A stretch of 64,000 nt of DNA from contig NZ_JAJOYR010000002.1 of the NCBI RefSeq assembly GCF_021202945.1, positions 795,825-859,824 on the forward strand, written 5' to 3'. The notes under the pieces were generated by a model that saw only the letters and a program-made list of their open reading frames with translations, was not told where the DNA came from and searched no databases. A program made the position numbers and the translations under genes. Of the stretch, positions 53,051 to 62,523 are shown in pieces. Numbering within the stretch: position 1 is the stretch's first letter; each line of letters begins with the position of its first letter. This DNA is from Stenotrophomonas sp. SY1. Its GTDB lineage: Bacteria; Pseudomonadota; Gammaproteobacteria; Xanthomonadales; Xanthomonadaceae.

Positions 53051-53977
53051 ATGTCCCTGGACCCCGCCCTGCGTTCGCGCATTGAATCCATCCTCGGCGC
53101 CGACCGCGTCGTCCTGTTCATGAAGGGCCAGCCGACCATGCCGCAGTGCGGCTTCTCGGCCAAGGCTGTTGGCGCGCTGCAAGACCTGGGCGTGGAGTTC
53201 GGCCACGTCAACGTGCTGGCCGACCAGGAAATCCGTGAAGGCATCAAGGCCTACGGCGACTGGCCGACCATCCCGCAGCTGTACGTGGACGGCGAGCTGA
53301 TCGGCGGCAGCGACATCATCCTGCAGATGGCCAGCAGCGGCGAACTGAGCAGCCTGCTCGGCCTGGCCGCACCGGACCGCACCCCGCCGTCGATCACCGT
53401 CACCCCGGCCGCCGTGGAAATGCTCAAGGGCGCGCTGGCCGACTCGCCCGGCGCCGCACTGCAGCTGAGCATCGACGCCCGCTTCCAGCCGAACTTCCAG
53501 CTGGCCCCGTTCGACGCCAACGCCATCGCCGCCGAATCCAACGGCCTGCGCGTGCAGTTCGACAGCGCCAGTGCGCGCCGCGCCGAAGGCATCACCATCG
53601 ATTGGGTGGACGATATCCGTGGCCAGGGCCTGGCCATCAACAACCCGAACGCCCCCAAGCCGGTACAGGAACTGGACGTGCGCAGCGCCGACGACCAGCT
53701 GCGCGCCGGCAGCCTCACCGTGGTGGACGTGCGCCCGGCCGACGAACGCGCCATCGCCGCGATCAATGCACCGTTCGAGACCTTCGACGGCGACAACCGC
53801 GCCAAGCTCGAAGCCCTGCCCAAGGACACCGCACTGGCCTTCCTGTGCCACCGTGGTGGCCGCAGCGCGCAGGCGGCCGAGCAGTTCCTGGCCCTGGGCT
53901 TCACCAATGTCTTCAACATCACCGGCGGCATCGATGCCTGGTCGGAGAGCGTGGACAACAGCGTGCCGAAGTACTGA
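53051..53977 (+). CDS. Grx4-type monothiol glutaredoxin fused to A-type-like and rhodanese domains
   Basis: A 308-residue three-domain protein. Residues 1-105 are a monothiol glutaredoxin with CGFS at 33-36 (MPQCGFSAKA) and the WPTIPQLYVDGELIGGSDI block. Residues about 118-215 look like an A-type Fe-S carrier fold (ITVTPAAVEMLKGALA...LRVQFDSASARRAEGITIDWVDD) but lack the three cysteines, with NNPNAP where CGCG would be. Residues 218-308 form a rhodanese domain with the active-site loop FLCHRGGRSAQ (Cys266). It probably works in Fe-S cluster transfer coupled to sulfur handling. The ATG at 53051 is clear. A strong terminator follows. Confidence 0.88.
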   Translation: MSLDPALRSRIESILGADRVVLFMKGQPTMPQCGFSAKAVGALQDLGVEFGHVNVLADQEIREGIKAYGDWPTIPQLYVDGELIGGSDIILQMASSGELSSLLGLAAPDRTPPSITVTPAAVEMLKGALADSPGAALQLSIDARFQPNFQLAPFDANAIAAESNGLRVQFDSASARRAEGITIDWVDDIRGQGLAINNPNAPKPVQELDVRSADDQLRAGSLTVVDVRPADERAIAAINAPFETFDGDNRAKLEALPKDTALAFLCHRGGRSAQAAEQFLALGFTNVFNITGGIDAWSESVDNSVPKY

Positions 53978-54004
53978 TCCGGCAGCGTTGATGCGGAAAA
54001 CAAG

Positions 54005-54029
54005 AACGCCGGCATTGCCGGCGTTTTTT
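54005..54029 (+). terminator. Terminator after the glutaredoxin fusion
   Basis: AACGCCGGC and GCCGGCGTT form a 9-bp stem with an ATT loop, followed by TTTT. Confidence 0.9.
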
Positions 54030-54072
54030 GTTTGGGAATGCCTGAGGAGGCCTTTCCCGTCTCCCCAAGCCC

Positions 54073-54612
54073 TCAGCCCGCAAATCCGCCTTCGGCAAGA
54101 AAGTGCAGCTCTTCGGGGGTCGGAATCCGCCCCAGCACTGCGTTGCGGTGCGGGAAACGCCCGAAGCGGCGGATGATGTCGCGATGCAGCTCGGCGTACT
54201 TCAGGTATTCCAGGTCACCCAGCACCTCGAACATGGCTACCGAGCGGTCCTGGTCGGCAGGGTCTTCGGAGTGCTCGAACGGCAGGTAGATGAAGGCGCG
54301 CAGCTGCGGGGTCAGTTCCCGGTCCAGTCCCTCCTCGATGGCACGCATGGCGTAATGCCGGGCCAGCCCGTCGGTCGCATAGGAGTGCGCGCTGCCGCGG
54401 AAGCAATTGCGCGGGAACTGGTCCAGCAGGATCTGCAGGGCCAGCGCGCCTTCGGCGTCATGCAGCCATTCTTCGCAGTTGCGCCCTGCGGCATGGAAGT
54501 GCAGGTCAAGGAAACGCTGGCGGAAGGCGTCATCGAACGCATCGTCGCGCGTGAACCAAAGCTTTGGTCCAGCCGTGCGCCAGAACTCCACCACTGAATC
54601 TGCTGTTTCCAT
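54073..54612 (-). CDS. DUF924 family protein
   Basis: A 179-residue all-helical protein of the DUF924 family, which has a tetratricopeptide-like fold and unknown function. Hallmarks are VVEFWRTAGPKLWFTRDDAFDDAF, LALQILLDQFPRNCFRGSA, YLPFEHSEDPADQDRSV and FGRFPHRNAVLGR. I chose the ATG at 54612, giving METADSVVEFW; the frame can be extended five residues. It is convergent with the glutaredoxin fusion across a terminator and divergent from the degV gene (240-bp gap, no other gene seen). Confidence 0.88.
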   Translation of the reverse strand: METADSVVEFWRTAGPKLWFTRDDAFDDAFRQRFLDLHFHAAGRNCEEWLHDAEGALALQILLDQFPRNCFRGSAHSYATDGLARHYAMRAIEEGLDRELTPQLRAFIYLPFEHSEDPADQDRSVAMFEVLGDLEYLKYAELHRDIIRRFGRFPHRNAVLGRIPTPEELHFLAEGGFAG

Positions 54613-54852
54613 TCCTGCTCCCATCACTGCCTGTCTGCGGGCAGTACCTGCCGCTGCCGAACCTGTCGCGCCACCGACCGAGGCCCGGGCTGCTTGGGCG
54701 CTAGCTTAATAGGCCTACCCCCGGCATGGGTATGAGTAGCGGGTGAAATCAGGCGCTCCCTATGCCCTGGCGATCACGAACCGCCAACGCCGCCCGTTTT
54801 GCGATAGGGTCTTGCCCATCGACAACCGAACGGAACCTGGAGGGGGCGCCGC

Positions 54853-55797
54853 ATGCGTATTGGAATCGTGGTGGATTCGGCCTGTGACCTGCCGGACGGA
54901 TACCTGCAAGAACACAACCTGGTGCTGTTGCCGATCGCCGTGCGCATCGGCCAGACCCTGTTGCCGGACAACCGCGACGAACAAGCCACCCTGGCTTTCC
55001 TGCAAGGGCCGTTGAGTGACCAGGGCGCCGAAGCCGAGACCATCCCCTACAGCGCCGCGCAGATCCGCGAGCTGTTCCTGCAGCAACTGGTCACCGATTT
55101 CGACCAGGTGTTCTGCCTGACCATCACCCGGACCCGCAGCCCCCTGCATGACAACGCGGTGCAAGCCAGCTACGCGATTCTCAACGAATACAAACCCATT
55201 CGCCAGGCAGCCGGTCACAACTCGCCCTTCAGCCTGCGCGTGATCGACACGCAGAACCTGTTCGCGGCCCAGGCGGTAAGCGCGGTGGAGGCGGTGCGCC
55301 TGCGCGACAGCGGCGCCACCGTGCAGCAGATGCGGGAGCGGCTGGAACAGGTGGCCAGCAACGTCCACGGCTACATGGTCACCCGCGATCTGTACTACAT
55401 GCGCGCCCGCGCCCGCCACAAGGGCGACCGCAGCGTCGGCCTGTTCAGCGCCGCCCTGGGCAGTGCACTGGACATCAAGCCGGTGCTGCATGGCTACCGT
55501 GGCAACACCGAGCCGGTGGCCAAGATCAAGGGCTTCGACAACGCGGTGCAGACGCTGTTCGGCTTCGTCGGCAAGCGCGTGATCCATGGCCTGATGACGC
55601 CGGTGGTATGCGTCAGTTATGGCGGGCCGCTGGAAGACCTGCGCGCCCTGCCCGGCTACCAGCAACTGCGCGAGACCTGCCAGAGCCACGGCGTGGCAGT
55701 GCTGGAAGCGGTGATGAGCCTGACCGGCATGGTCAATGTCGGCAAGGGCGCCGTGACCATCGGCTTTGCCGACGGCCCGCATACGTTCGGCGAATGA
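54853..55797 (+). CDS. DegV-family fatty-acid-binding protein
   Basis: A 314-residue two-domain DegV protein. The first lines GIVVDSACDLPDGYL and TIPYSAAQIRELF set the N-domain. The C-domain carries DLYYMRARARHKGDRSV, LGSALDIKPVLHGYRG, EAVMSLTGMVNVGKGAVTIGF. Family members bind fatty acids, and in Gram-positives (FakB) present them to a kinase; no kinase (FakA-like) gene is nearby. GGAGGG precedes the ATG. It heads a short run with a small unknown gene and a PP-loop ATPase gene. Confidence 0.9.
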   Translation: MRIGIVVDSACDLPDGYLQEHNLVLLPIAVRIGQTLLPDNRDEQATLAFLQGPLSDQGAEAETIPYSAAQIRELFLQQLVTDFDQVFCLTITRTRSPLHDNAVQASYAILNEYKPIRQAAGHNSPFSLRVIDTQNLFAAQAVSAVEAVRLRDSGATVQQMRERLEQVASNVHGYMVTRDLYYMRARARHKGDRSVGLFSAALGSALDIKPVLHGYRGNTEPVAKIKGFDNAVQTLFGFVGKRVIHGLMTPVVCVSYGGPLEDLRALPGYQQLRETCQSHGVAVLEAVMSLTGMVNVGKGAVTIGFADGPHTFGE

Positions 55798-55878
55798 CCC
55801 CGGCAACGGACACCCGGGCGCGTGGACATCACGAAAACGCCGCCCATGCCAAGCTTGGCTACCTTCTGGAGAAACCGC

Positions 55879-56217
55879 ATGCCTGTGAACTATTCGATTT
55901 CGCTGCCTGACCCGGCCAAGGCGCGTGGCAGCGACCCCCGCCTGTCGTTCACCGCCAGCGGTGCCGAGACATTCGCCGAGCAGCTGCAGGCCGCGCTGCG
56001 CACGACCGAGTTGTTCGACCGCTGGAAGGCGGTGCAGGACGAACCCGATGACGTGGACCCCTCGCTGGCCGCCGTCGATCCACAAGCGGTGGTGACCGGC
56101 CAGCAGGCCGACCTGCGCATCAACCTGCAGGCCATCACCAGCCTGCCCGGCGACATCTTCAAGCACCGCCTGCGCCTGCTTGCCGGCACCAACTGGGAAA
56201 TGCGCGACGTGCGCTGA
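55879..56217 (+). CDS. Unknown 112-residue protein
   Basis: I do not recognise this protein. It has 112 residues, mixed charge, no membrane segment or signal. The middle (SGAETFAEQLQAALRTTELFDRWKAVQ) looks helical, and the end (VVTGQQADLRINLQAITSLPGDIFKHRLRLLAG) suggests two beta-strands and a helix. GGAGA precedes the ATG at a good distance and the gene is spaced three bases from the next, so it is a real gene of the same transcript. It is probably cytoplasmic. No function is proposed. Confidence 0.75.
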   Translation: MPVNYSISLPDPAKARGSDPRLSFTASGAETFAEQLQAALRTTELFDRWKAVQDEPDDVDPSLAAVDPQAVVTGQQADLRINLQAITSLPGDIFKHRLRLLAGTNWEMRDVR

Positions 56218-56220
56218 GCC

Positions 56221-56898
56221 TTGAACATTCCTGTCCTGTTGTCCTGGAGCGGTGGCAAAGACGCCGCCTGGACCCTGCACCAACTTCGGCAGCGCGACGA
56301 TGTACAGGTGGTCGCGCTGCTTACCACGCTCACCGAAGGCTACGACCGCTCGTCGATGCAGGGCGTGCGCGCCGAGGTACTGCAGGCGCAGGCCAACACC
56401 GCAGGCCTGCCGCTGCTGCAATCGTGGATTCCGCAGGCATGCGACAACGCTCTGTATATGCAGCGCATGACCGCCACCCTGCTTGAAGCACGGCAACGCT
56501 GGCCGGGGTTGGAGACACTGGCCTTCGGCGACCTGCTGTTGCAGGACATCCGCAACTGGCGCGAGCAGCAGTACGCCACGCTGGGCTGGAAGACATTGTT
56601 CCCGCTGTTCGGCCGCGATACCGGCAAGCTGGCACGGGAGATGATCGACGGTGGCCTGCGTGCCCATCTGTGCTGCGTGGATACGCAGCACCTGGATGCG
56701 TCATTTGCCGGACGGGCCTTCGACCATCCACTGCTGGATGCGTTGCCTGCGGGCATCGATGCCTGTGGCGAGAATGGCGAATTCCACACCTGCGTCAGCG
56801 CCGGCCCGATGTTCGGCGAGCCCATCACGCTGACGAAGGGCGAAACCGTGCTGCGTGATTCCCGGTATGCGTATACCGACTTTCTACCGGCGCGGTAG
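56221..56898 (+). CDS. PP-loop ATPase of the Dph6/adenine nucleotide alpha hydrolase type, TTG start
   Basis: A 225-residue ATP-PPi family protein. The N-terminal PP-loop SWSGGKDAAWTL binds ATP. The diphthine-ammonia-ligase-like domain continues to a C-terminal CGENGEFHTCV motif, conserved in this family. Bacteria have no diphthamide, so the true substrate is some other amidation or thiolation target and remains unknown. The TTG at 56221 gives the right length and lies three bases after the upstream stop. It ends the degV run and is convergent with the frm operon across a pair of GTAG repeats. Confidence 0.85.
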   Translation: MNIPVLLSWSGGKDAAWTLHQLRQRDDVQVVALLTTLTEGYDRSSMQGVRAEVLQAQANTAGLPLLQSWIPQACDNALYMQRMTATLLEARQRWPGLETLAFGDLLLQDIRNWREQQYATLGWKTLFPLFGRDTGKLAREMIDGGLRAHLCCVDTQHLDASFAGRAFDHPLLDALPAGIDACGENGEFHTCVSAGPMFGEPITLTKGETVLRDSRYAYTDFLPAR

Positions 56899-56962
56899 CG
56901 CCGAGCCAGGCTCGGCGGGGGCTTTGCCGGGAACACCCCAGCGGAGCATCGCTCCGCTCTAC
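56895..56962. repeat. Inverted pair of SMAG-type GTAG repeats
   Basis: GTAG-CGCCGAGCC-AGG-CTCGGCG (56895-56917) faces an inverted GTAG-AGCGGAGC-GAT-GCTCCGCT at 56940-56962. They sit between convergent genes and may terminate both transcripts. Confidence 0.8.
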
Positions 56963-56969
56963 AGTGCGA

Positions 56970-57812
56970 TCAGCGCATCGCCTTGGCGTGATGTGCGATG
57001 TGCTCGCCGATGAAGCTGCTGATGAAGTAGTAGCTGTGGTCGTAACCGGGCTGGATACGCAACTCCAACGGATGGCCCGCCGCTTCGCAGGCCGCCTGCA
57101 ACAACTGCGGGCGCAACTGGTTGTCGAGGAACTCGTCCGCACCGCCCTGATCGATCAGCAGCGGCAGCCGCTCCTTCGCGTCGACGACCAGTGCCGTGGC
57201 GTCGTACTGCTGCCACGCTTCCTGATCATCACCAAGGTAGGCGGCAAACGCCTTCTGCCCCCACGGCACCTGCGAGGGCGCGACGATCGGCGAGAACGCC
57301 GAGACGCTGCGATAGCGCCCGGGGTTCTTCAACGCGATGGTCAACGCGCCATGGCCGCCCATCGAATGGCCGCTGATCGCACGAACATCGCTGGCCGCCG
57401 GATCGGCTTCCACCCAGGCCGGCAGCTCTTCGACGATGTAGTCATACATGCGGTAGTGCCGCGCCCACGGCTCACGGGTGGCATTGAGGTAGAAGCCGGC
57501 ACCTTTGCCCAGGTCGTAACCGTCGGCATCGGCCACCGCATCACCGCGCGGGCTGGTGTCCGGAGCGACCAGAATGATCCCGTGCTCTGCGGCATAACGC
57601 TGTGCGCCGGCCTTGGTGATGAAGTTCTGCTCGGTGCAGGTCAGCCCGCTCAGCCAGTACAGCACCGGGCATGGGCCTTGCTCGGCCTGCGGCGGCAGGT
57701 ACACGCCGACCGTCATCTCGCAGCCGAGCACTTCGGATTCGTGCCGGTAGACATCCTGCCAACCGCCGAAGCAGGCGCGGTGTTCAATACGTTCGGCCGT
57801 CACCTCAGTCAC
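56970..57812 (-). CDS. fghA: S-formylglutathione hydrolase
   Basis: This esterase hydrolyses S-formylglutathione to formate and glutathione, the last step of glutathione-dependent formaldehyde detoxification. The 280 residues have an alpha/beta-hydrolase fold with nucleophile Ser150 in [10 protein letters not shown], Asp in DQGGADEFL and His in GYDHSYYF. The GTG start overlaps the upstream 112-residue gene by eight bases (GTGACTGA), which means translational coupling. It is the last gene of the frmR-adhC-orf112-fghA operon. Confidence 0.95.
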   Translation of the reverse strand: MTEVTAERIEHRACFGGWQDVYRHESEVLGCEMTVGVYLPPQAEQGPCPVLYWLSGLTCTEQNFITKAGAQRYAAEHGIILVAPDTSPRGDAVADADGYDLGKGAGFYLNATREPWARHYRMYDYIVEELPAWVEADPAASDVRAISGHSMGGHGALTIALKNPGRYRSVSAFSPIVAPSQVPWGQKAFAAYLGDDQEAWQQYDATALVVDAKERLPLLIDQGGADEFLDNQLRPQLLQAACEAAGHPLELRIQPGYDHSYYFISSFIGEHIAHHAKAMR

Positions 57813-58143
57813 CTCTCGATGCCGACGGCAGCCGGATCTCGCAGGTCTTCAACATATCCAGGCTGCCCTTCACTTCAATGCGCGATTCGTTGGCCAGGAT
57901 GCCGATGCGCAACGCATAAAACGACTCCGGGATGTCCTCGTACTCGTCAGGCGCTGCGAGCAACACACCTGTGGTAACGAAGCCCGCCTTCTTCCAGGCA
58001 TGGCTCAACGACGACAGGATCGACTGATCGATCTTCACCAGGTCCTGCTCCTGCAGCCGCTCGATCGCCTCACGCCCTTCCTGGTCGTCACCCGTGCCAG
58101 CCAGCGCTGCTGCCAATACTTCTCTATTCAACATCGTACTCAT
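57805..58143 (-). CDS. Unknown 112-residue protein inside the formaldehyde operon
   Basis: A small soluble protein that I cannot assign to a named family. The N-terminal half is helical ([50 protein letters not shown]). The second half ([50 protein letters not shown]) looks like three or four beta-strands. No signal or membrane segment is seen. It begins one base after the adhC stop (TGA-G-ATG) and its end overlaps fghA by eight bases, so it is translated as part of the detoxification operon. A role there (chaperone, GSH or formyl-GSH handling) is a guess. Confidence 0.85.
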   Translation of the reverse strand: MSTMLNREVLAAALAGTGDDQEGREAIERLQEQDLVKIDQSILSSLSHAWKKAGFVTTGVLLAAPDEYEDIPESFYALRIGILANESRIEVKGSLDMLKTCEIRLPSASRGD

Positions 58144-58144
58144 C

Positions 58145-59671
<1,527 letters not shown>

Positions 59672-59864
59672 TCATCACTTGCGAACACAGCCACCCCAAA
59701 CCGCGGAACGGGGGCCCGCAGGCCCGGCGATACCGCTCCAGATCCTTCGACACAGAGCCCGATGCGGGCCACATGCTTGCCGCAAAAGCTGCGGGCCGCC
59801 CCGCCGAGCAGGAAGTGGAGCACGGACATAGAATGTCCGCCTTCTTGAGCATAAGGCGCGGCTT

Positions 59865-60485
59865 GTGGCAGATCGAAAGTACGGAGAACCCGCGCCGGCA
59901 ACCACCAGCACCGTCACCGGCGCGGATTGGTACGGCCGCGAGCTCCATCGCGAGCAGCATCAAAGCACGCTGTTTCTGGACCTGGATTTCACCGAAGGCA
60001 ACAACATCGGCACGATCTTCAACGAATGCACCTTTCGGCGGGCACGCTTCAACGCCTCCATTCATCACAGTGCCGCGTTCGTGAACTGCACGTTTGTTTC
60101 ATGCAACTTCTTCGACAGCCGCTTCACCGAATGCAAGGTCATGGGGAGCATGTTCGATGGTTGCCAGTTCGACCATATCCAGGTCATCGATGGCGACTGG
60201 GCCTTTGCGGGCCTGCCGGGTGCTGACCTGCGCAGGGCGAATTTTCTGCGGACGCGCCTGAGGGAAGCCGACCTGACAGGTGCAAGGTGCCAGGGAAGCT
60301 CGCTGCGTGATGTGGACTTGTCCGGCGCTTGGCTCCACAGCGCCGACTTCTCCGGCGCCGATCTTCGTGGAAGTGATCTGAGCGCCATCGAGCCGGAAAA
60401 CGTCAAGCTCAAGAACGCGATCATCACCGTCGATCAAACAGTGGTCATCGCCCAGGCTCTCGGGCTGGACGTGCGCGCTTCATAA
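59865..60485 (+). CDS. Pentapeptide-repeat protein
   Basis: A 206-residue protein with about 25 pentapeptide-type repeats of the A(D/N)LXX style (FNECTFRRARFNAS, FVNCTFVSCNFFDSRF, GADLRRANFLRTRLREADLTGARCQG, SADFSGADLRGSDLSA). These should fold as a right-handed quadrilateral helix. The C-terminal tail (KLKNAIITVDQTVVIAQALGLDV) resembles the end of Qnr-type proteins, but the family is large and a quinolone role is not shown. The start is the GTG at 59865; an in-frame stop lies 36 bases upstream. The 287-bp gap to frmR holds the FrmR operator and promoter. Confidence 0.85.
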   Translation: MADRKYGEPAPATTSTVTGADWYGRELHREQHQSTLFLDLDFTEGNNIGTIFNECTFRRARFNASIHHSAAFVNCTFVSCNFFDSRFTECKVMGSMFDGCQFDHIQVIDGDWAFAGLPGADLRRANFLRTRLREADLTGARCQGSSLRDVDLSGAWLHSADFSGADLRGSDLSAIEPENVKLKNAIITVDQTVVIAQALGLDVRAS

Positions 60486-60892
60486 GGCAGCGCTGCATCG
60501 ATGTCGCTGTCATCGCACTCATTCACCGACTGCCTTCGGCGTCGTGCGCGGCAGACTCCCACCAAGGTTCAACGTCACGCGCACCCTGAGCACGTTGCGC
60601 AGACCCTCCGATAGCATCCGGCAGGCTCACGATCTGGAGGAGCCGGCATCTGGAATGAGCGCATGCATGTGACACGCATGATGCCAGGCGCGAAGCCGTC
60701 CTGGCCTGGCAGCGGCCAATTCCAGGCGCGACGCCACATTCCGATCTCTCGCTCCAGCCCGACGCTCCGCAGGTGAAAAGTGCGGGAGAACACTAAGTAG
60801 ATTAACTGAATCCAACCACGTCATATCTCCTTGCGAAGGCAAGCATCACGACTTCATGATCGGCAGACAACATCGCCGTCGAGGCAGACACC
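60486..60892. other. Gene-free gap upstream of the DUF1254 gene
   Basis: 407 bp between the pentapeptide gene and the lipoprotein gene. It has no repeat of the kinds seen elsewhere and no frame with a convincing start or family pattern. The promoter of the downstream gene is expected in the last 150 bp but is not clearly visible. Confidence 0.4.
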
Positions 60893-62422
60893 ATGACCAC
60901 TTTCCGCGGAATTCTGGTACTGCTCTCAGGTACGATGCTTATCGGCGGTTGCGAGCGCAGCAAGAGCCCACCGCAGCCAGGCGCAGCAGATACGACGAGT
61001 GTGAAGACCGAGGCGATCTCCACGATCCAGGTCGCGCCGCCCACGTCTGCGGCTGACATCGGCGGCACACCGCCCGGCACGGTGATGACACCCGGCTACA
61101 TCGATACGGTCGGCCGCATGATCTATGTGTGGGGCTGGCCGCTGATGAACCACTACAACCGTTCGCTGGCGATGGTCGACGTGCCCGAGCCCGGGCGTAA
61201 CGGCGGCATCCTGCCGGTGGCGCCACCTGGGTCGATCAGCATGCTGACCGACTACATCAAAGCCGATCAGAACTTCGTCGCCTGCCCGAACCAGGACACC
61301 GTGTACGGCGCCGGCTACCAGCACCTGGACACATTGCCCGTGGTCATCCAGGTACCGGACTTCGGCGATCGGTTCTTTGTCTATCAGATGGCCGATGCAC
61401 GTACCGAGTCGTTCTGCTCCATCGGCAAGCAATACGACAGCAAACCGGGCTTCTATCTGCTGGCCGGCCCCAACTGGAAGGGTGAGGTGCCAAAGGGCAT
61501 CACGGGCGTATGCCGGTCCTCGACCGACCTGGTTGCCGTGCTGCCGCGCATCTTCATGGACGATACGGCTGAAGACCGCGCCGCGGTCAAATCACTGGTC
61601 AATCAGGTCGTCCTGTATCCGCTCAACCAGTTCGACGGGAAGATGAAGACCAAGGATTGGGCGAGCACACCCAGTTTCCCGGCACCGAGCGTGAGCGGCT
61701 CGGGGGAGATGAAGTTCGTATCGCCGGAGAAGTTCTTCGATGAGTTGCCCACCATCATCAAGGGCGTTCCACCCCTGCCTGGCGAGGAGGCGCTGTACTC
61801 GACCATCAATTCGGTGCTGCAGGCCGCTGCAAGCGACCCCAAGGTAAAGGAAGGACTGGTAAAGGCGGCAGTCGCAGCTGAGAACGAAGTCATCTCGCCG
61901 CTGTTTGACTTCCGCAACAACGGAAGCCCGGTCGGAAACGGCTGGACATCGCCGTCCAATGGCGCGCAGTGGGGCTTCGACTATCTCTCACGCACGGCCT
62001 CGGCAAAGTCCAACATCTACGACAACGCCGCCAATGAAACACGCTACATCTACACCGATGTCGACCAGAACGGTGTGCGCCTGAGCGGCGCAGCAAACGC
62101 CATGTACACGGTGACCTTTCCGAAAGGACAGACGCCCCCGGTCAAGGGCTTCTGGTCATTGACCCTGTACAACAAGCACCACCTGTTCGAGCCCAACCCG
62201 ATCAACCGCTTTGGCGTTGGCACCAAGAACAAGGACCTCAAGCCGAACGATGACGGCTCACTCACGCTCTACATCCAGCACGCTTCGCCAGGGCCAGACA
62301 GGGCAAGCAACTGGCTGCCGGCACCGGCCGACGAGTTCTCGCTCTACATAAGGGCGTACTGGCCGGATGCGGCGATCATCGAGCGGACCTGGAGCCCGCC
62401 GGCGGTGACCAGGACGCAATAG
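60893..62422 (+). CDS. DUF1254/DUF1214 lipoprotein
   Basis: A 509-residue probable lipoprotein: the signal ends LIGGC with the lipid-modified Cys at 20. The N-half has the DUF1254 pattern (WGWPLMNHYNRSLAMVDVPEPG, ADQNFVACPNQDTVYGAGYQHLDTLPVVIQVPDF). The C-half has the DUF1214 pattern (RYIYTDVDQNGVRLSGAANAMYTVTFPKGQTPPVKGFWSLTLYNKHHLF, LYIQHASPGP, FSLYIRAYWPDAAI). The two domains always occur together in this family; their function is unknown. It lies convergent to a sulfatase gene about 100 bp away. Confidence 0.88.
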   Translation: MTTFRGILVLLSGTMLIGGCERSKSPPQPGAADTTSVKTEAISTIQVAPPTSAADIGGTPPGTVMTPGYIDTVGRMIYVWGWPLMNHYNRSLAMVDVPEPGRNGGILPVAPPGSISMLTDYIKADQNFVACPNQDTVYGAGYQHLDTLPVVIQVPDFGDRFFVYQMADARTESFCSIGKQYDSKPGFYLLAGPNWKGEVPKGITGVCRSSTDLVAVLPRIFMDDTAEDRAAVKSLVNQVVLYPLNQFDGKMKTKDWASTPSFPAPSVSGSGEMKFVSPEKFFDELPTIIKGVPPLPGEEALYSTINSVLQAAASDPKVKEGLVKAAVAAENEVISPLFDFRNNGSPVGNGWTSPSNGAQWGFDYLSRTASAKSNIYDNAANETRYIYTDVDQNGVRLSGAANAMYTVTFPKGQTPPVKGFWSLTLYNKHHLFEPNPINRFGVGTKNKDLKPNDDGSLTLYIQHASPGPDRASNWLPAPADEFSLYIRAYWPDAAIIERTWSPPAVTRTQ

Positions 62423-62523
62423 ACACAAGGCTCTCGCACCTGCCTTTTCCCGCGCGGTTTTCGCGTGCGTTGATGCTCGCAGAAGGTGCCGGATTGGACG
62501 GCACCTCCTCTCCTCGAACGGGA

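Noticed and set aside
60575-60793. 72-codon minus-strand frame in the gap before the DUF1254 gene
   Set aside because: No ribosome site, no family pattern, and a composition rich in Arg/Cys/Trp typical of non-coding DNA.
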